64,000 nucleotides of DNA from Acidobacteriota bacterium (GCA_027307115.1 DAHUXN010000026.1:31535-95534); one strand, 5' to 3'. Shown: positions 53,170 to 62,668, counted from the stretch's first letter. Numbers and translations are program-made. Notes: generated by a model not told the origin, from the letters alone.

Positions 53170-54513
53170 TCACGCGCGAACTTCCCCCAGCGATTTATCC
53201 AACATCCGAATGCCTTCATCCACATCCGTTTTCGAAATATTCATCGGCGGAGCCATGCGTATCACATTGCCAAAGAGCCCGCCCTTGCCGATCAACAATC
53301 CATTGTCGCGCGCGCGTTCCAGCAGTTGCCCCGTCGCTTCCGCCGCCGGCTCTTTCGTCTTGCGATCCTTCACCAACTCGATCCCCTGCATCATTCCCAT
53401 GCCGCGAACGTCGCCAATAATGGAATGCTTTTCTTTCAATTCCTCCAGCCGCTGGCGAAAATATCCGCCCACCACGTGCGTATTTTCCCGCAGATTGTCT
53501 TCCTCAATCACTTCAATCACCGCGCGCGCCGCCACCGACGTCACCGGATTCCCGCCAAAAGTCGAAATCGTCAGCCCCTGGAATTTATCCGCCAGCTCGC
53601 TTGTCGTAATCGTTGCTCCCACGGGCACGCCGTTCCCCATGCTTTTCGCGCACGTGATAATGTCCGGCGTCACTTCCCACTGCTCGATGCCAAACCATTT
53701 CTTGCCCGTGCGGCCGAAACCAGTCTGCACTTCGTCGGAAATGTAAAGCCCGCCGTAGTTCTTCACGATCTTGTAAACGATCTTGAAGTATTCGGGCGGC
53801 GGAGTAATAAATCCGCCCACGCCCTGTATCGGCTCTGCTATAAACGCGGCAATGCTCCCTCGCGTCCCCGTCTGAATCAGATTCTCAACGTCGTTCGCGC
53901 ACGCCACTCCGCAATCCGGATACGTCAAATGCAGCGGGCACCGGTAGCAATACGCGTTGATCGCGTGCGACACGCCAACGTTGATCACGCCGCCCTTGCG
54001 CCACGCCGCGTGCGCCGTCACGCCCTTCGCCAAGCTCGACGCGCCCGCGTACCCGTGCCGCAGTGCGACGATGTCGTAGCTGTCGCTCGCCATTCGCGCC
54101 AGCAGAATGGCCGCCTCGTTTGCCTCCGTCCCCGAATTCGAGAAAAAACTCTTCTGCAATTTCCCGGGAGTAATTTCCGCCAACTTTTCCGCCAGATTCA
54201 CGATCGCTTCATTCGGGAACACGGTGGACGTGTGTTGCAGCTTGTCCACCTGCGCTTTTATTTTCGAAGTCACTTTCGGATTGCAATGCCCCACGCCAAT
54301 CGTGACGATGCCACCGAAAAAATCCAGGTATTTTCGTCCTTCGAGATCCCAGAGGTATTGCATCGAAGCGTGATCCGCCACCAGCGGCTGCTTGTAATAA
54401 TTTGTCACCGCCGGCCACAAAAATTCCTTATGCTTGTGGGCGATTTCTTCGCTGCGGGTTCTTTCGCTGATGGTCTTGGCTGGCGTTGTCACGAAAGCAT
54501 TCCTCCGGTGCAA
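53170..54513 (-). CDS. Class III PLP aminotransferase (AGXT2/GABA-type)
   Basis: Omega-amino-acid:2-oxoacid or glyoxylate aminotransferase. PLP contacts SNSGTEANEAAI and ISDEVQTGFGRTG (D260-E261), Schiff-base K290 in ITCAKSMGNGVPVGA, then STFGGNPV. The closest style is alanine-glyoxylate aminotransferase 2, which also handles beta-alanine and related amines. Paired with the aldehyde dehydrogenase downstream. Length 447. Confidence 0.9.
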   Translation of the reverse strand: MHRRNAFVTTPAKTISERTRSEEIAHKHKEFLWPAVTNYYKQPLVADHASMQYLWDLEGRKYLDFFGGIVTIGVGHCNPKVTSKIKAQVDKLQHTSTVFPNEAIVNLAEKLAEITPGKLQKSFFSNSGTEANEAAILLARMASDSYDIVALRHGYAGASSLAKGVTAHAAWRKGGVINVGVSHAINAYCYRCPLHLTYPDCGVACANDVENLIQTGTRGSIAAFIAEPIQGVGGFITPPPEYFKIVYKIVKNYGGLYISDEVQTGFGRTGKKWFGIEQWEVTPDIITCAKSMGNGVPVGATITTSELADKFQGLTISTFGGNPVTSVAARAVIEVIEEDNLRENTHVVGGYFRQRLEELKEKHSIIGDVRGMGMMQGIELVKDRKTKEPAAEATGQLLERARDNGLLIGKGGLFGNVIRMAPPMNISKTDVDEGIRMLDKSLGEVRA

Positions 54514-54635
54514 TGACGGCGCTTTATTTGCGATTCTCCGAAGAGTTTACCCCTCGCGACCCGCAGCCACAAGGGACACGAGACGCATGTGCGCGACTCG
54601 CCGCGTCGTAAGATTGTGTCATCATTCAGACAGCC

Positions 54636-54863
54636 ATGAACGAAGTCCACGTTGAATGCTATTCCGGCCGTCGCGCCGATGAACGTCCGTTAAAATTTTC
54701 CACTGGCGATCGTACTTACTCCGTCGAGCGCCTCGACGACAAGTGGTACTCACCGGGCGCAACTTATTTTCGCGTTCTCGCCGACGATGGAAACATTTAT
54801 GTCTTGAGGCACGACGAATCCGCCGACACCTGGTCCTTCGATGCCTTCCGATCGCCAAGGTAG
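54636..54863 (+). CDS. Small conserved-looking protein of unknown function
   Basis: 75 residues, no signal peptide or TM segment, compact and beta-rich: HVECYSGRRADERPLKF, VERLDDKWYSPGATYFRVL, GNIYVLRHDESADTW. Codon use matches the neighbours and no overlapping gene competes, so I take it as real. Role unknown. Confidence 0.7.
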   Translation: MNEVHVECYSGRRADERPLKFSTGDRTYSVERLDDKWYSPGATYFRVLADDGNIYVLRHDESADTWSFDAFRSPR

Positions 54864-55013
54864 CGAATCTCACCTGCAACCATGCGCATTTCCAGGCGCG
54901 CGATAATCCGCGAACCTGTCCCTTGGTACAGGTTGCCGCCTAAGCCTTCCCTCCGCAGCGCCGCGCAACTTTTGCTCGGCGCCAGGGTTAAACTTTGATG
55001 TAAGGAGAAAACT

Positions 55014-56954
55014 TTGCATAGCGCGCATGCTTTCCGCTCGTCGCGAACGAGAACTTTCACGCAGCATCGCCAACGCCCCATCTCAATCCTCCGGAAGCGT
55101 CTTGACGCCGCCGGAATCGCGCTGCTCGCCGCGGCCTTGCTCCTCTCGCTGGCGATTATTGTCCCCAGCGTCCAGGCCGGAAAGTCCTCTGCCGCGCCCG
55201 CATCGGAAAAGCGCTCCGAATACAATCTCCCGAAATCCTTCAAGGGCAAATTGCCCATCACGCAACTCACCGAAGACGAAGCCATCTTGCACGCCCTCGA
55301 CCGCCTCGCGTACGGCCCGCGTCCCGGCGACGTCGACCGCATCCGCAAAATGGGCCTCGAGAAATGGATAGATCAGCAACTCAACTACACCACAATCGAT
55401 GATTCGGCTCTGGACGCCAAGCTCGCGGAATTCAAAACCCTCAAAATGTCCTCCGAGCAGTTGCTGAGCAAATATCCGCCACCGAATCAGGCTGCCAAAC
55501 GTCAGGGCCTGACACCTGAAGAAGTTCGCCAGCAATATCAGCAGGAAATGCAAGCCAAGCGTCAGGAAATGCGCCAGCAGGGAATCGACCCGTCCATGAT
55601 TCAGTTCGAAACCATGCCGGGGCCGCAGCGCATTCAAGCGGAACTCGACCTCGCAACCATCGATCGCGCGATTTACAGCAATCGCCAGCTTTACGAAGTA
55701 ATGTCCAATTTCTGGTTCAACCACTTCAACGTCAACGTCGCAAAAGGCGCCGACCGCTGGCTGCTCAACGATTATGTCGAGCGCACGATTCGGCCCAACG
55801 CCATGGGCAAGTTTGAAAACTTGCTGGATGCCACGGCCAAAAGTCCCGCGATGCTTTTTTATCTCGACAATTGGCTCAGCGCAGATCCGATTGCTTTCCA
55901 GCATATGCAACAGGAACTTGCTCTGCGCCGCCAGCGTTTCCAGGGTCTGTTCATGGGCATGGAGATGCCCGCGCCGCGCCAGTTCCCACAAGCAGGGCGT
56001 TTTCCGAATGGCCAGCCGCCGCAAGGTCCACCCAAAAAACAGGAGCGCGGCCTTAATGAGAATTACGGCCGCGAAGTGATGGAACTCCACACCGTCGGCG
56101 TGAATGGCGGTTACACGCAGGCAGACGTGATTCAAATGGCCGATTGCCTTACCGGCTGGACGATTCGCGCGCCGCGCAAGGATCCGCAATTTTTCTTCGA
56201 TGACCGCATCCATGACCGCTCCCCCAAGATCGTCATGGGCAAAACATTTAATTACGGAGGAATGAAAGACGGCCTCGAGGCGCTGCACATGCTCGCCACG
56301 AGTGACGCCACCGCTCATCACATTTCCTTCGAACTCGCGCAGCATTTCGTCTCCGACAATCCGCCACAATCGCTTGTCAATCGCATGGCGCAGACTTTTC
56401 TTTCGAGCGATGGCGACACGCGCGCCGTCCTGAAGACGATGATCTATTCTCCGGAGTTCTGGTCGCGCGACGCATATCGCGCAAAAGTGAAGACGCCCTT
56501 TGAAGTCGCCGTCAGCGCCGCGCGCGCGCTCGACGCGCAAACCACGGTTTCGCCGCAGCTGGCGCAATGGGTGGGGCGCATGGGTGAGCCGCTCTATCAA
56601 TGCGAGCCGCCGACTGGTTACGCCGACACAGCGGATGTTTGGGTCAACGCCGGCGCACTTCTCAATCGCCTGAACTTTGCGTTGACGCTCGCGACCAACC
56701 ACATGCCCGGCGTGAACACCGATCTTTCTGGTTTGTTTGGTCAGGATGCGGATTCGGACCCAAGTTTGGTCCTCTCTCGCGCACTCGGAGATTTTCTCGG
56801 CGGCCAAGTATCCGCGCAAACTAAGGGCACGCTCGAAAAGCATCTCTCTGATCCGCAAATTCTCCAGGCACGCCTCGACGACCCAGTGAAACACGTGAAC
56901 GAAGGTTTGATCGCCGGCCTCGTTCTTGGCGCGCCCGAATTTCAGCGCCGTTAG
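55014..56954 (+). CDS. DUF1800-family exported protein
   Basis: Function unknown; usually encoded next to a DUF1501 protein, as here. N-terminal signal/TM segment (about 33-55), then the DUF1800 pattern: EDEAILHALDRLAYGPRPGD, IYSNRQLYEVMSNFWFNHFN, ENYGREVMELHTVGVNGGYT and ADCLTGWTI. A Gln/Pro-rich insert (about 310-345) is peculiar. TTG start at 55014 is supported by AAGGAG 6 nt upstream. The long antisense frame beneath it is a shadow. Length 646. Confidence 0.9.
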   Translation: MHSAHAFRSSRTRTFTQHRQRPISILRKRLDAAGIALLAAALLLSLAIIVPSVQAGKSSAAPASEKRSEYNLPKSFKGKLPITQLTEDEAILHALDRLAYGPRPGDVDRIRKMGLEKWIDQQLNYTTIDDSALDAKLAEFKTLKMSSEQLLSKYPPPNQAAKRQGLTPEEVRQQYQQEMQAKRQEMRQQGIDPSMIQFETMPGPQRIQAELDLATIDRAIYSNRQLYEVMSNFWFNHFNVNVAKGADRWLLNDYVERTIRPNAMGKFENLLDATAKSPAMLFYLDNWLSADPIAFQHMQQELALRRQRFQGLFMGMEMPAPRQFPQAGRFPNGQPPQGPPKKQERGLNENYGREVMELHTVGVNGGYTQADVIQMADCLTGWTIRAPRKDPQFFFDDRIHDRSPKIVMGKTFNYGGMKDGLEALHMLATSDATAHHISFELAQHFVSDNPPQSLVNRMAQTFLSSDGDTRAVLKTMIYSPEFWSRDAYRAKVKTPFEVAVSAARALDAQTTVSPQLAQWVGRMGEPLYQCEPPTGYADTADVWVNAGALLNRLNFALTLATNHMPGVNTDLSGLFGQDADSDPSLVLSRALGDFLGGQVSAQTKGTLEKHLSDPQILQARLDDPVKHVNEGLIAGLVLGAPEFQRR

Positions 56955-56981
56955 CAGTGCAGCATTCGAAGGAGAAATGCA

Positions 56982-58229
56982 ATGAGAATTTCGCGACGAA
57001 TTTTCCTGAAGAGCGGCGGCGTAGCCATGATCGGCATGACCGCCATGCCCGCATTTCTTCAGCGCGCGATTGCCGATACTCCCGCGCCAAATAAAAAGAA
57101 GCTGGTCGTCCTGTTCCAACGCGGCGCGATGGACGGATTGAACGTCGTCGTGCCTTTTGCCGAGCCGAATTACTATCGCCTACGCCCCACTATCGCAATT
57201 CCTCAACCGAAAGACGGTGGCGCGGAAGCAGCCATCGATCTCAACGGCTTTTTCGGTTTGCACCCAAGCTTGCAGCCGCTCGAGCCTCTTTTTCATTCCG
57301 GACAACTCGCTATCGTGCAAGCAGTCGGCTCGCCCGATCCCAGCCGCTCGCATTTCGACGCGCAGGATTTCATGGAGTCCGGCACTCCGGGAAAATCCAG
57401 CACGAATGACGGTTGGCTGAACCGTTCCTTGCAGGAAATGCCGAGCCCAAAAGCCTCCGCGTTTCGCGCCGTTGCGTTCGGACCTTATTTGCCGCTCACG
57501 CTTCGCGGCAGCGCCTCCGCTATCGCTATTCCCGACCTCAAGCAATTTCGCCTCTTCGGTAATCCGCAAGTCACCGAAGGCGATTTCGAATCGATGTACG
57601 CCAGCAGCGTTGACCAGGCGCTTCACGGCGTTGGCCAGGAAACATTCGAGGCCGTCGATTCGCTCAAGAAACTTGATCCCGACAATTATCAGCCCGCAAA
57701 CGGCGCTCAATATCCCAAGAGCCGCTTCGGCAAAAGCCTTCAGGAAATTGCTGAGCTGATCAAAGCCGACCTGGGCATGGAAGTCGCCTTCCTCGACAGC
57801 GGCGGCTGGGACAATCACGTCAACGAAGGCGGCGTCGAAGGCCAACTCTCCAACTTGCTGCGCGATCTCGGCCACGGACTTGCCGCTTTTCATCAGGATA
57901 TGGGCGACCAAATGGACGACGTGGTTTTCGTCAGCATGTCTGAATTCGGACGCACGGCGCACGAGAACGGCAACCGCGGCACGGACCACGGCCACGCGAA
58001 TTGCATGTTCGTGATGGGCGGGCAAGTGAAGGGCGGCCACGTTTACACCAAATGGCCCGGCATGAGTGACGAGCAGCTTTACCAGAATCGCGACTTGGCT
58101 GTGACCACCGACTTTCGCAGCGTTCTTGGCGAAATCATTTCCAAGCACCTCGGCACTCGCGACTTGAGCCCGGTCTTCCCGGGCTTCGACAACGACCCGA
58201 GCAAATTCCTGAACATCCTTAAATCCTGA
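56982..58229 (+). CDS. DUF1501-family protein with Tat signal
   Basis: Alkaline-phosphatase-fold (sulfatase-like) family of unknown activity, co-encoded with DUF1800. The N-terminus MRISRRIFLKSGGVAMIGM is a twin-arginine signal (SRRIFLK, R5-R6), so the protein should be folded in the cytoplasm and exported by the TatBC system encoded at 21.5-22.8 kb. Conserved segments: VVLFQRGAMDGLNVVVP, HFDAQDFMESG, DSGGWDNHVNEG, MSEFGRTAHENGNRGTDHGHAN (putative metal site). Length 415; 27 nt after the DUF1800 gene. Confidence 0.9.
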   Translation: MRISRRIFLKSGGVAMIGMTAMPAFLQRAIADTPAPNKKKLVVLFQRGAMDGLNVVVPFAEPNYYRLRPTIAIPQPKDGGAEAAIDLNGFFGLHPSLQPLEPLFHSGQLAIVQAVGSPDPSRSHFDAQDFMESGTPGKSSTNDGWLNRSLQEMPSPKASAFRAVAFGPYLPLTLRGSASAIAIPDLKQFRLFGNPQVTEGDFESMYASSVDQALHGVGQETFEAVDSLKKLDPDNYQPANGAQYPKSRFGKSLQEIAELIKADLGMEVAFLDSGGWDNHVNEGGVEGQLSNLLRDLGHGLAAFHQDMGDQMDDVVFVSMSEFGRTAHENGNRGTDHGHANCMFVMGGQVKGGHVYTKWPGMSDEQLYQNRDLAVTTDFRSVLGEIISKHLGTRDLSPVFPGFDNDPSKFLNILKS

Positions 58230-58440
58230 CGGGTAACGCAGAGTCGCATTTGGGGACTCCGCGGCTTGTTCTCGCTGATGTATGTATCGCGCGACTCTTC
58301 GTTGCTCCGCCGCGCTGGTAGACGGAAGACCCGAACTGAAAATCGAGGCTTGGCCGTCGGATGCGCGGGCGGGCCCTTCCTTGTCAGGACGAGCAAGCTT
58401 CGCCCAAGGCGGCAAAGCGGGACATACCCGATTTTTCTCC

Positions 58441-58470
58441 TTGACAACTTAGGAGAGAGAGCCTTACCCT
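58441..58470 (+). promoter_or_regulatory. Promoter of the PadR-ADOP cassette
   Basis: TTGACA (58441-58446) and TACCCT (58465-58470) with an 18-bp spacer. A TTAGGAG half-site lies in the spacer and CTCCTAA overlaps the -10, so a repressor bound there would block RNA polymerase. Confidence 0.5.
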
Positions 58471-58489
58471 CCTAACCACATTAGGAGGG
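58449..58489. promoter_or_regulatory. Putative PadR operator with three half-sites
   Basis: TTAGGAG (58449-58455), CTCCTAA (58469-58475) and TTAGGAG (58481-58487) alternate in orientation. The last two form a perfect 9-bp inverted repeat, CCCTCCTAA-5 nt-TTAGGAGGG (58467-58489), whose right arm is also the Shine-Dalgarno sequence of the PadR gene. Autoregulation by PadR is inferred. Confidence 0.6.
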
Positions 58490-58492
58490 CGC

Positions 58493-58834
58493 GTGACCAC
58501 TCAAGCCCAAATCCTTCCCGGCACTCTCGATCTTCTCATCTTGAGGGCGGTCTCGCTCGGCCCGCTGCACGGCTACGGCATTCTTCTGCGCATCGGACAA
58601 ATCTCCGGCAATGCGCTGCTGATCGAACAGGGCGCGCTCTATCCCGGTCTGTTTCGCCTCGTCCGGCAGGGACTGCTCAAGGCAAGCTGGGGTACGTCGG
58701 AGAACAATCGTCGCGCCAAGTTTTATGAACTGACCGCCGCGGGGCGCAAGCGGTTGCGAGAGGAAGCGGATGGATGGAACCGTCTTGCCGCAGCGATTGC
58801 TTCCGCTCTTGCCACGCAACCGGAGGAAGTATGA
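58493..58834 (+). CDS. PadR-family transcriptional regulator
   Basis: Winged-helix repressor. ILPGTLDLLILRAVSLGPLHGYGI is the PadR entry motif, followed by EQGALYPGLFRLVRQGLLKASW (recognition helix region) and a short C-terminal helix. GTG start with AGGAGGG 3 nt upstream. It overlaps the permease gene by 4 nt (ATGA), the usual arrangement in Acidobacteriota where such regulators control the adjacent ADOP permease. Length 113. Confidence 0.92.
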   Translation: MTTQAQILPGTLDLLILRAVSLGPLHGYGILLRIGQISGNALLIEQGALYPGLFRLVRQGLLKASWGTSENNRRAKFYELTAAGRKRLREEADGWNRLAAAIASALATQPEEV

Positions 58835-61539
58835 AATTCCTGGCCTATTTTCGTTCCGTTGCCGCTAAGGTTCTTCATCGTTCTCGGGTTGAGAATGATA
58901 TGGACGAAGAGTTGCGCTCCCACATTCAAAATCGCGCCGACGATCTCGAGCGCTCCGGCCTCCCGCGCGCCGAAGCCGAACGCCGCGCGCGCATCGACTT
59001 CGGCGGCTACCAAAAATACAAAGAAGAAATCCGCGAATCCCTGGGCGCGCACTTCCTCGACACTCTGCTGCAAGACATTCGCTACGCAGCGCGCATGCTG
59101 CGCAAATCCCCGGGATTTACTGCCGTCGCTGTGCTCACTCTCGCCCTCGGCATCGGCGCCAACACCGCGATTTTCAGTCTGATGGATACGGTGATGCTGC
59201 GGATGCTGCCGGTACAGCGCCCCGGCGAACTCGTGCAAATGGGAATAATGACGCACGGCTTTGGGCGGAGTCCGCGCACAATCTACACGAACCCTCTGTG
59301 GGAGTCGCTTCGCGTGCGGCAGGACATTTTCGCCGGCATTTTCGCGTGGGGAAACACACAATTCAATCTGGCGCCGAGCGGCGTGGCGGAAGACGTGCGC
59401 GGAATTTATGTCAGCGGGAGTTATTTCCCGACGCTCGGTGTGCGCCCCGCGCAAGGCCGGCTGATTACACCGGATGACGACAAACGCGGCTGCGCCGGGG
59501 TCGCCGTGCTGGGCTACGGGTTCTGGCAGGAGCATTTCGGAGGCGCGCCGGTCGACGGGAGAACCATTTCAATCAACGGCCATCCCTTCGAGATCATCGG
59601 CGTTTCGGCACCGGGATTTTTTGGGGCCGAAGTGGGGCGCGCTTTTGACGTCGCCGCACCGATTTGTTCGGAAGCTATCGTCGAAGGGAAGAACTCGTCG
59701 CTCGACCAGCGCTCGGCTTGGTGGCTCCACGTGATTGCACGGCAAAAGCCGGGAATCAACAATGAGCAGATTTCGGCGCGTCTCGCCGTCCTTTCGACGC
59801 AGATTTTTGGGGAGACCGTACCCACGAACTGGAAGCCGAGCGACCAGAAAAGATTTTTGGGATGGACGCTGAGAGCTCTACCAGCGGGCACGGGAATTTC
59901 GAACTTGCGCAGCCAGTACGATCTGCCGCTCAAGACGCTGATGGCGATTGCAGGGTTTGTGCTGCTCCTGGCATGCACGAACGTCGCCAGTCTGATGCTG
60001 GCGCGGGCTGCGGCACGGTCGAAAGAAATCGGCGTGCGGCTCGCGCTGGGGGCGTCGCGCCTGCGGCTAGTGCGGCAATTGCTCACCGAGAGCGTGCTGC
60101 TCTCCTGCTCGGGCGCGCTGCTAGGGATATTGTTCGCGCAATGGGGCAGCAGGCTGGTAGTCGACTACATTTCGACCGGGAGGAACGAGATCTCACTGGA
60201 CCTGACGCTGGACGGCCGAGTTTTGATCTTCACGGCTGCCGTCGCGATCCTTACGGGCTTGCTTTTCGGCGTGCTGCCGGCATTTCGTGCCACGCGCGTG
60301 TCATTGGCCGACGCGATGAAGGGTGCGTCGTCGACGAAAACACAGGTGGATGCGAGATTCCGCGCAGGGCGGTGGATGGTGGCTGCGCAGCTGGCGATTT
60401 CGCTCGTGCTGGTGGCGACGACGGGGCTTTTTGTGCGCAGTTTTGCCAACCTGGTGAACCTCGATGTGGGATTTGACCGCAGCAACGTGTTGCTTGCCAA
60501 CGTCGATTTGCATAATGCGGGCCAGGCTGGCGGACAATTGGCGACCATGCGGGAAGAGATGCTGCGCCGAGTGCGGGCGCTGCCGGGTGTGATTTCGGCG
60601 AGCGAGTCCTTGGTGACGCCGATCAGCGGCGGGGTGCGGGACGACTTCATCGTCGTGGACGGTCCGAACGCGCCGAAGGGCGACGACCGAGACGTGTACC
60701 TGAATTATGTCACTCCCGATTACTTCGCCACGCTGCGTTCGCGGCTGATTGAAGGGCGCGATTTCAATGCGCAAGACAAGGCAGGCGCGCCGCAAGTCGC
60801 GATCGTGAATCAAGCTTTGGCACGCAAATTTTATCGAGGGATTGAGCCGGTCGGAAAAACGTTTCGCCAATACGCGACGGCGACAGTTCTTGGCGCGCCA
60901 TTTCTGATCGTGGGAGTCACGGGCGACGCGAAGTATGACACGCTGCGCGAAGACGCTCCACCGACGACCTACTTTCCGCTCGCGCAGATCGAGGGGACTC
61001 TGGAGCACGCCAGTATCGAGATCCGCACGGCAGCGCGGGCTTCGCAACTCGCAAAGCCAGTTGCGGAAAGTGTCCTGGGCGTGAACAAATCCGCGGCGAT
61101 TCAGTTCACAACCCTCGCGCAACAGGTGGACGATTCGCTCACGCAGGAGCGGCTGCTGGCAACGCTTTCGGGATTTTTCGGCGCGCTGGCGCTGCTGCTG
61201 GCAATGATCGGTTTCTACGGCGTGCTCGCTTATCTGCTTCTGCAGCGGCAAAGGGAGATCGGCATCCGCAAGGCGCTGGGCGCACAGCGCGGCGCGATTC
61301 TGCGCCTGGTGATGCGCGACGTGGCCATGCTTCTGCTCGCGGGAGTTGTGGCGGGATTGGCAATCACGTGGGCGACGACGCGATTCGTGCAAAGCTTGCT
61401 GTTCGATCTCCCCGCACGGGACGCCGCGACGTTTGCGCTCAGCGTGGCGCTGCTCGCCGCGGTTGCGCTAGTGGCGTGCTGGATTCCTGCGCGGCGGGCG
61501 ATGCGCGTCGATCCCATGGTCGCTTTGCGCTACGAGTAG
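58831..61539 (+). CDS. ADOP-family ABC permease (MacB/FtsX domains)
   Basis: Large inner-membrane protein of 902 residues. An ADOP N-terminal region (EELRSHIQNRADDLERSGLP, about 25-60) precedes a TM helix, a MacB-type periplasmic domain (about 100-330), an FtsX domain with three TM helices (about 360-500), a second periplasmic domain and a final FtsX domain (about 770-895). It lacks an ATP-binding domain and no ATPase gene is adjacent. Substrate unknown; family members are linked to export of small molecules or lipoproteins. GGAGGA precedes ATG 58831. Confidence 0.92.
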   Translation: MKFLAYFRSVAAKVLHRSRVENDMDEELRSHIQNRADDLERSGLPRAEAERRARIDFGGYQKYKEEIRESLGAHFLDTLLQDIRYAARMLRKSPGFTAVAVLTLALGIGANTAIFSLMDTVMLRMLPVQRPGELVQMGIMTHGFGRSPRTIYTNPLWESLRVRQDIFAGIFAWGNTQFNLAPSGVAEDVRGIYVSGSYFPTLGVRPAQGRLITPDDDKRGCAGVAVLGYGFWQEHFGGAPVDGRTISINGHPFEIIGVSAPGFFGAEVGRAFDVAAPICSEAIVEGKNSSLDQRSAWWLHVIARQKPGINNEQISARLAVLSTQIFGETVPTNWKPSDQKRFLGWTLRALPAGTGISNLRSQYDLPLKTLMAIAGFVLLLACTNVASLMLARAAARSKEIGVRLALGASRLRLVRQLLTESVLLSCSGALLGILFAQWGSRLVVDYISTGRNEISLDLTLDGRVLIFTAAVAILTGLLFGVLPAFRATRVSLADAMKGASSTKTQVDARFRAGRWMVAAQLAISLVLVATTGLFVRSFANLVNLDVGFDRSNVLLANVDLHNAGQAGGQLATMREEMLRRVRALPGVISASESLVTPISGGVRDDFIVVDGPNAPKGDDRDVYLNYVTPDYFATLRSRLIEGRDFNAQDKAGAPQVAIVNQALARKFYRGIEPVGKTFRQYATATVLGAPFLIVGVTGDAKYDTLREDAPPTTYFPLAQIEGTLEHASIEIRTAARASQLAKPVAESVLGVNKSAAIQFTTLAQQVDDSLTQERLLATLSGFFGALALLLAMIGFYGVLAYLLLQRQREIGIRKALGAQRGAILRLVMRDVAMLLLAGVVAGLAITWATTRFVQSLLFDLPARDAATFALSVALLAAVALVACWIPARRAMRVDPMVALRYE

Positions 61540-61675
61540 CTTCGCGGTCCGGGACTACACGTTACTTGCCCGCCGGGGCAAGTGGCATGCAGACAGTCAG
61601 TCAGCGCGATTTTCTTTTGTGAATTATTAGGAATAAAGCGTTGAAGCGCGACCGCGCGGCTGCGATGTTTTGCCG

Positions 61676-61712
61676 AAAAAAGACTGCCCGGTCCGTAAAG
61701 GCGTCGGACCGG
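61676..61712 (-). terminator. Possible terminator after larE
   Basis: A perfect 8-bp stem CCGGTCCG/CGGACCGG with a 9-nt loop (61688-61712). Reading the minus strand it is followed, after 6 nt, by six T (61681-61676). The gap before the T-run makes it a weak candidate. Confidence 0.45.
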
Positions 61713-61741
61713 CCTCTACGCAAACCAGTGCACGCGGAGGG

Positions 61742-62641
61742 TTACTTCGTCTTCAGGGAGGCGTTGAGGGAGCCGCTGCGGTAGCCTTCGAGATCGAGGG
61801 TCACGTAAGTAAAGCCAAGCTGCTTCAGCTCCGCCGCGATTCGCTGCGTCATTTCCGTATCCAACGCGCGCGGCAACTCCTCCGGCGCAATCTCCACGCG
61901 CGCCAGTTCTCCGTGCGCGCGCAACCGAAATTGCCGGAAGCCAAGTTCGCGAATAAAGTTCTCGCCGCGTTCGATGCGCGCAAGAAGTTCCGGAGTGACG
62001 GCGGTGCCGTACGCGACGCGCGAAGAAAGGCACGCGGCGGCGGGACGATCCCACGTCATCAATCCCGCCTCGCGCGACAGTGCACGAATCTCATTTTTTC
62101 GCAATCCCGCAGCCAACAACGGCGCGAGCACTTTATGTTCCGCTGCCGCGCGATGCCCAGGACGAAATTCGTGCGTGTCATCCGCGTTGATGCCATAAGC
62201 AATCGCCGCGAAGCCGCGTTCGCCCGCCAGCGCTTCCATCTTGTCGAAAAGCTCGTCCTTGCAGTGGTAGCAACGGTCCGCCTGATTCGCCACATACAGC
62301 GGATTCGCGAATTCTTCGGTGCGTATGCATTCGTGACGAATGCCCGCCGCCGCCGCGAAACGTTGCGCCTCCTCGCGGTCATGCTCCGAAAAACTCGCCG
62401 ACAGCGCCGTCACGGCGAGCGCCCGTTTACCCAACGCCTGATGCGCGGCCCACGCGAGATACGCCGAGTCGGCGCCTCCGGAAAAAGCAATCAGCAGGGA
62501 ATCGATTTGCCGAAGCTCCGCAATCATCCGATCCTGTTTGCGGCGGGATTCTTCACGATCGATATAAGGAGGATTCGATTCCGGCATTTTTCCAGAATTC
62601 GACATTTTCTTTACGGTTGTTTCGCGCGTGAACTCGTTCAT
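61742..62641 (-). CDS. larE: ATP-dependent sacrificial sulfur transferase LarE
   Basis: PP-loop enzyme that gives its own cysteine sulfur to build the nickel-pincer nucleotide cofactor of LarA-type racemases. PP-loop SGGADS (residues 54-59) and the conserved C204 in AAACLSSR, the position of the donor cysteine, are present; this is the one-cysteine form rather than the iron-sulfur form. RCYHCKDELF is also standard. No larA, larB or larC lies in the window. Length 299. Confidence 0.88.
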   Translation of the reverse strand: MNEFTRETTVKKMSNSGKMPESNPPYIDREESRRKQDRMIAELRQIDSLLIAFSGGADSAYLAWAAHQALGKRALAVTALSASFSEHDREEAQRFAAAAGIRHECIRTEEFANPLYVANQADRCYHCKDELFDKMEALAGERGFAAIAYGINADDTHEFRPGHRAAAEHKVLAPLLAAGLRKNEIRALSREAGLMTWDRPAAACLSSRVAYGTAVTPELLARIERGENFIRELGFRQFRLRAHGELARVEIAPEELPRALDTEMTQRIAAELKQLGFTYVTLDLEGYRSGSLNASLKTK

Positions 62642-62650
62642 GCGGGGATT

Positions 62651-62656
62651 AGTATA
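62651..62656 (-). promoter_or_regulatory. -10 box close to the larE start
   Basis: Minus strand TATACT with TTTTCA 16 bp upstream; it ends 9 nt before the larE ATG, with no Shine-Dalgarno sequence. Another possible leaderless start, although larE could also be read through from the gene upstream (27-nt gap). Confidence 0.35.
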
Positions 62657-62668
62657 ACGCGGAAACGG

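Noticed and set aside
51985..54516. Two long plus-strand frames (51985-53115 and 53326-54516)
   Set aside because: Antisense to the aldehyde dehydrogenase and aminotransferase genes; very His/Arg-rich, no domains.
55083..57119. 678-codon open frame on the minus strand
   Set aside because: Lies wholly antisense to the DUF1800 gene, has no recognisable domain and has the Arg/His/Glu-rich look of a complement of GC-rich coding DNA.
57180..58415. 411-codon minus-strand frame
   Set aside because: Antisense to the DUF1501 gene with its Tat signal and conserved segments.
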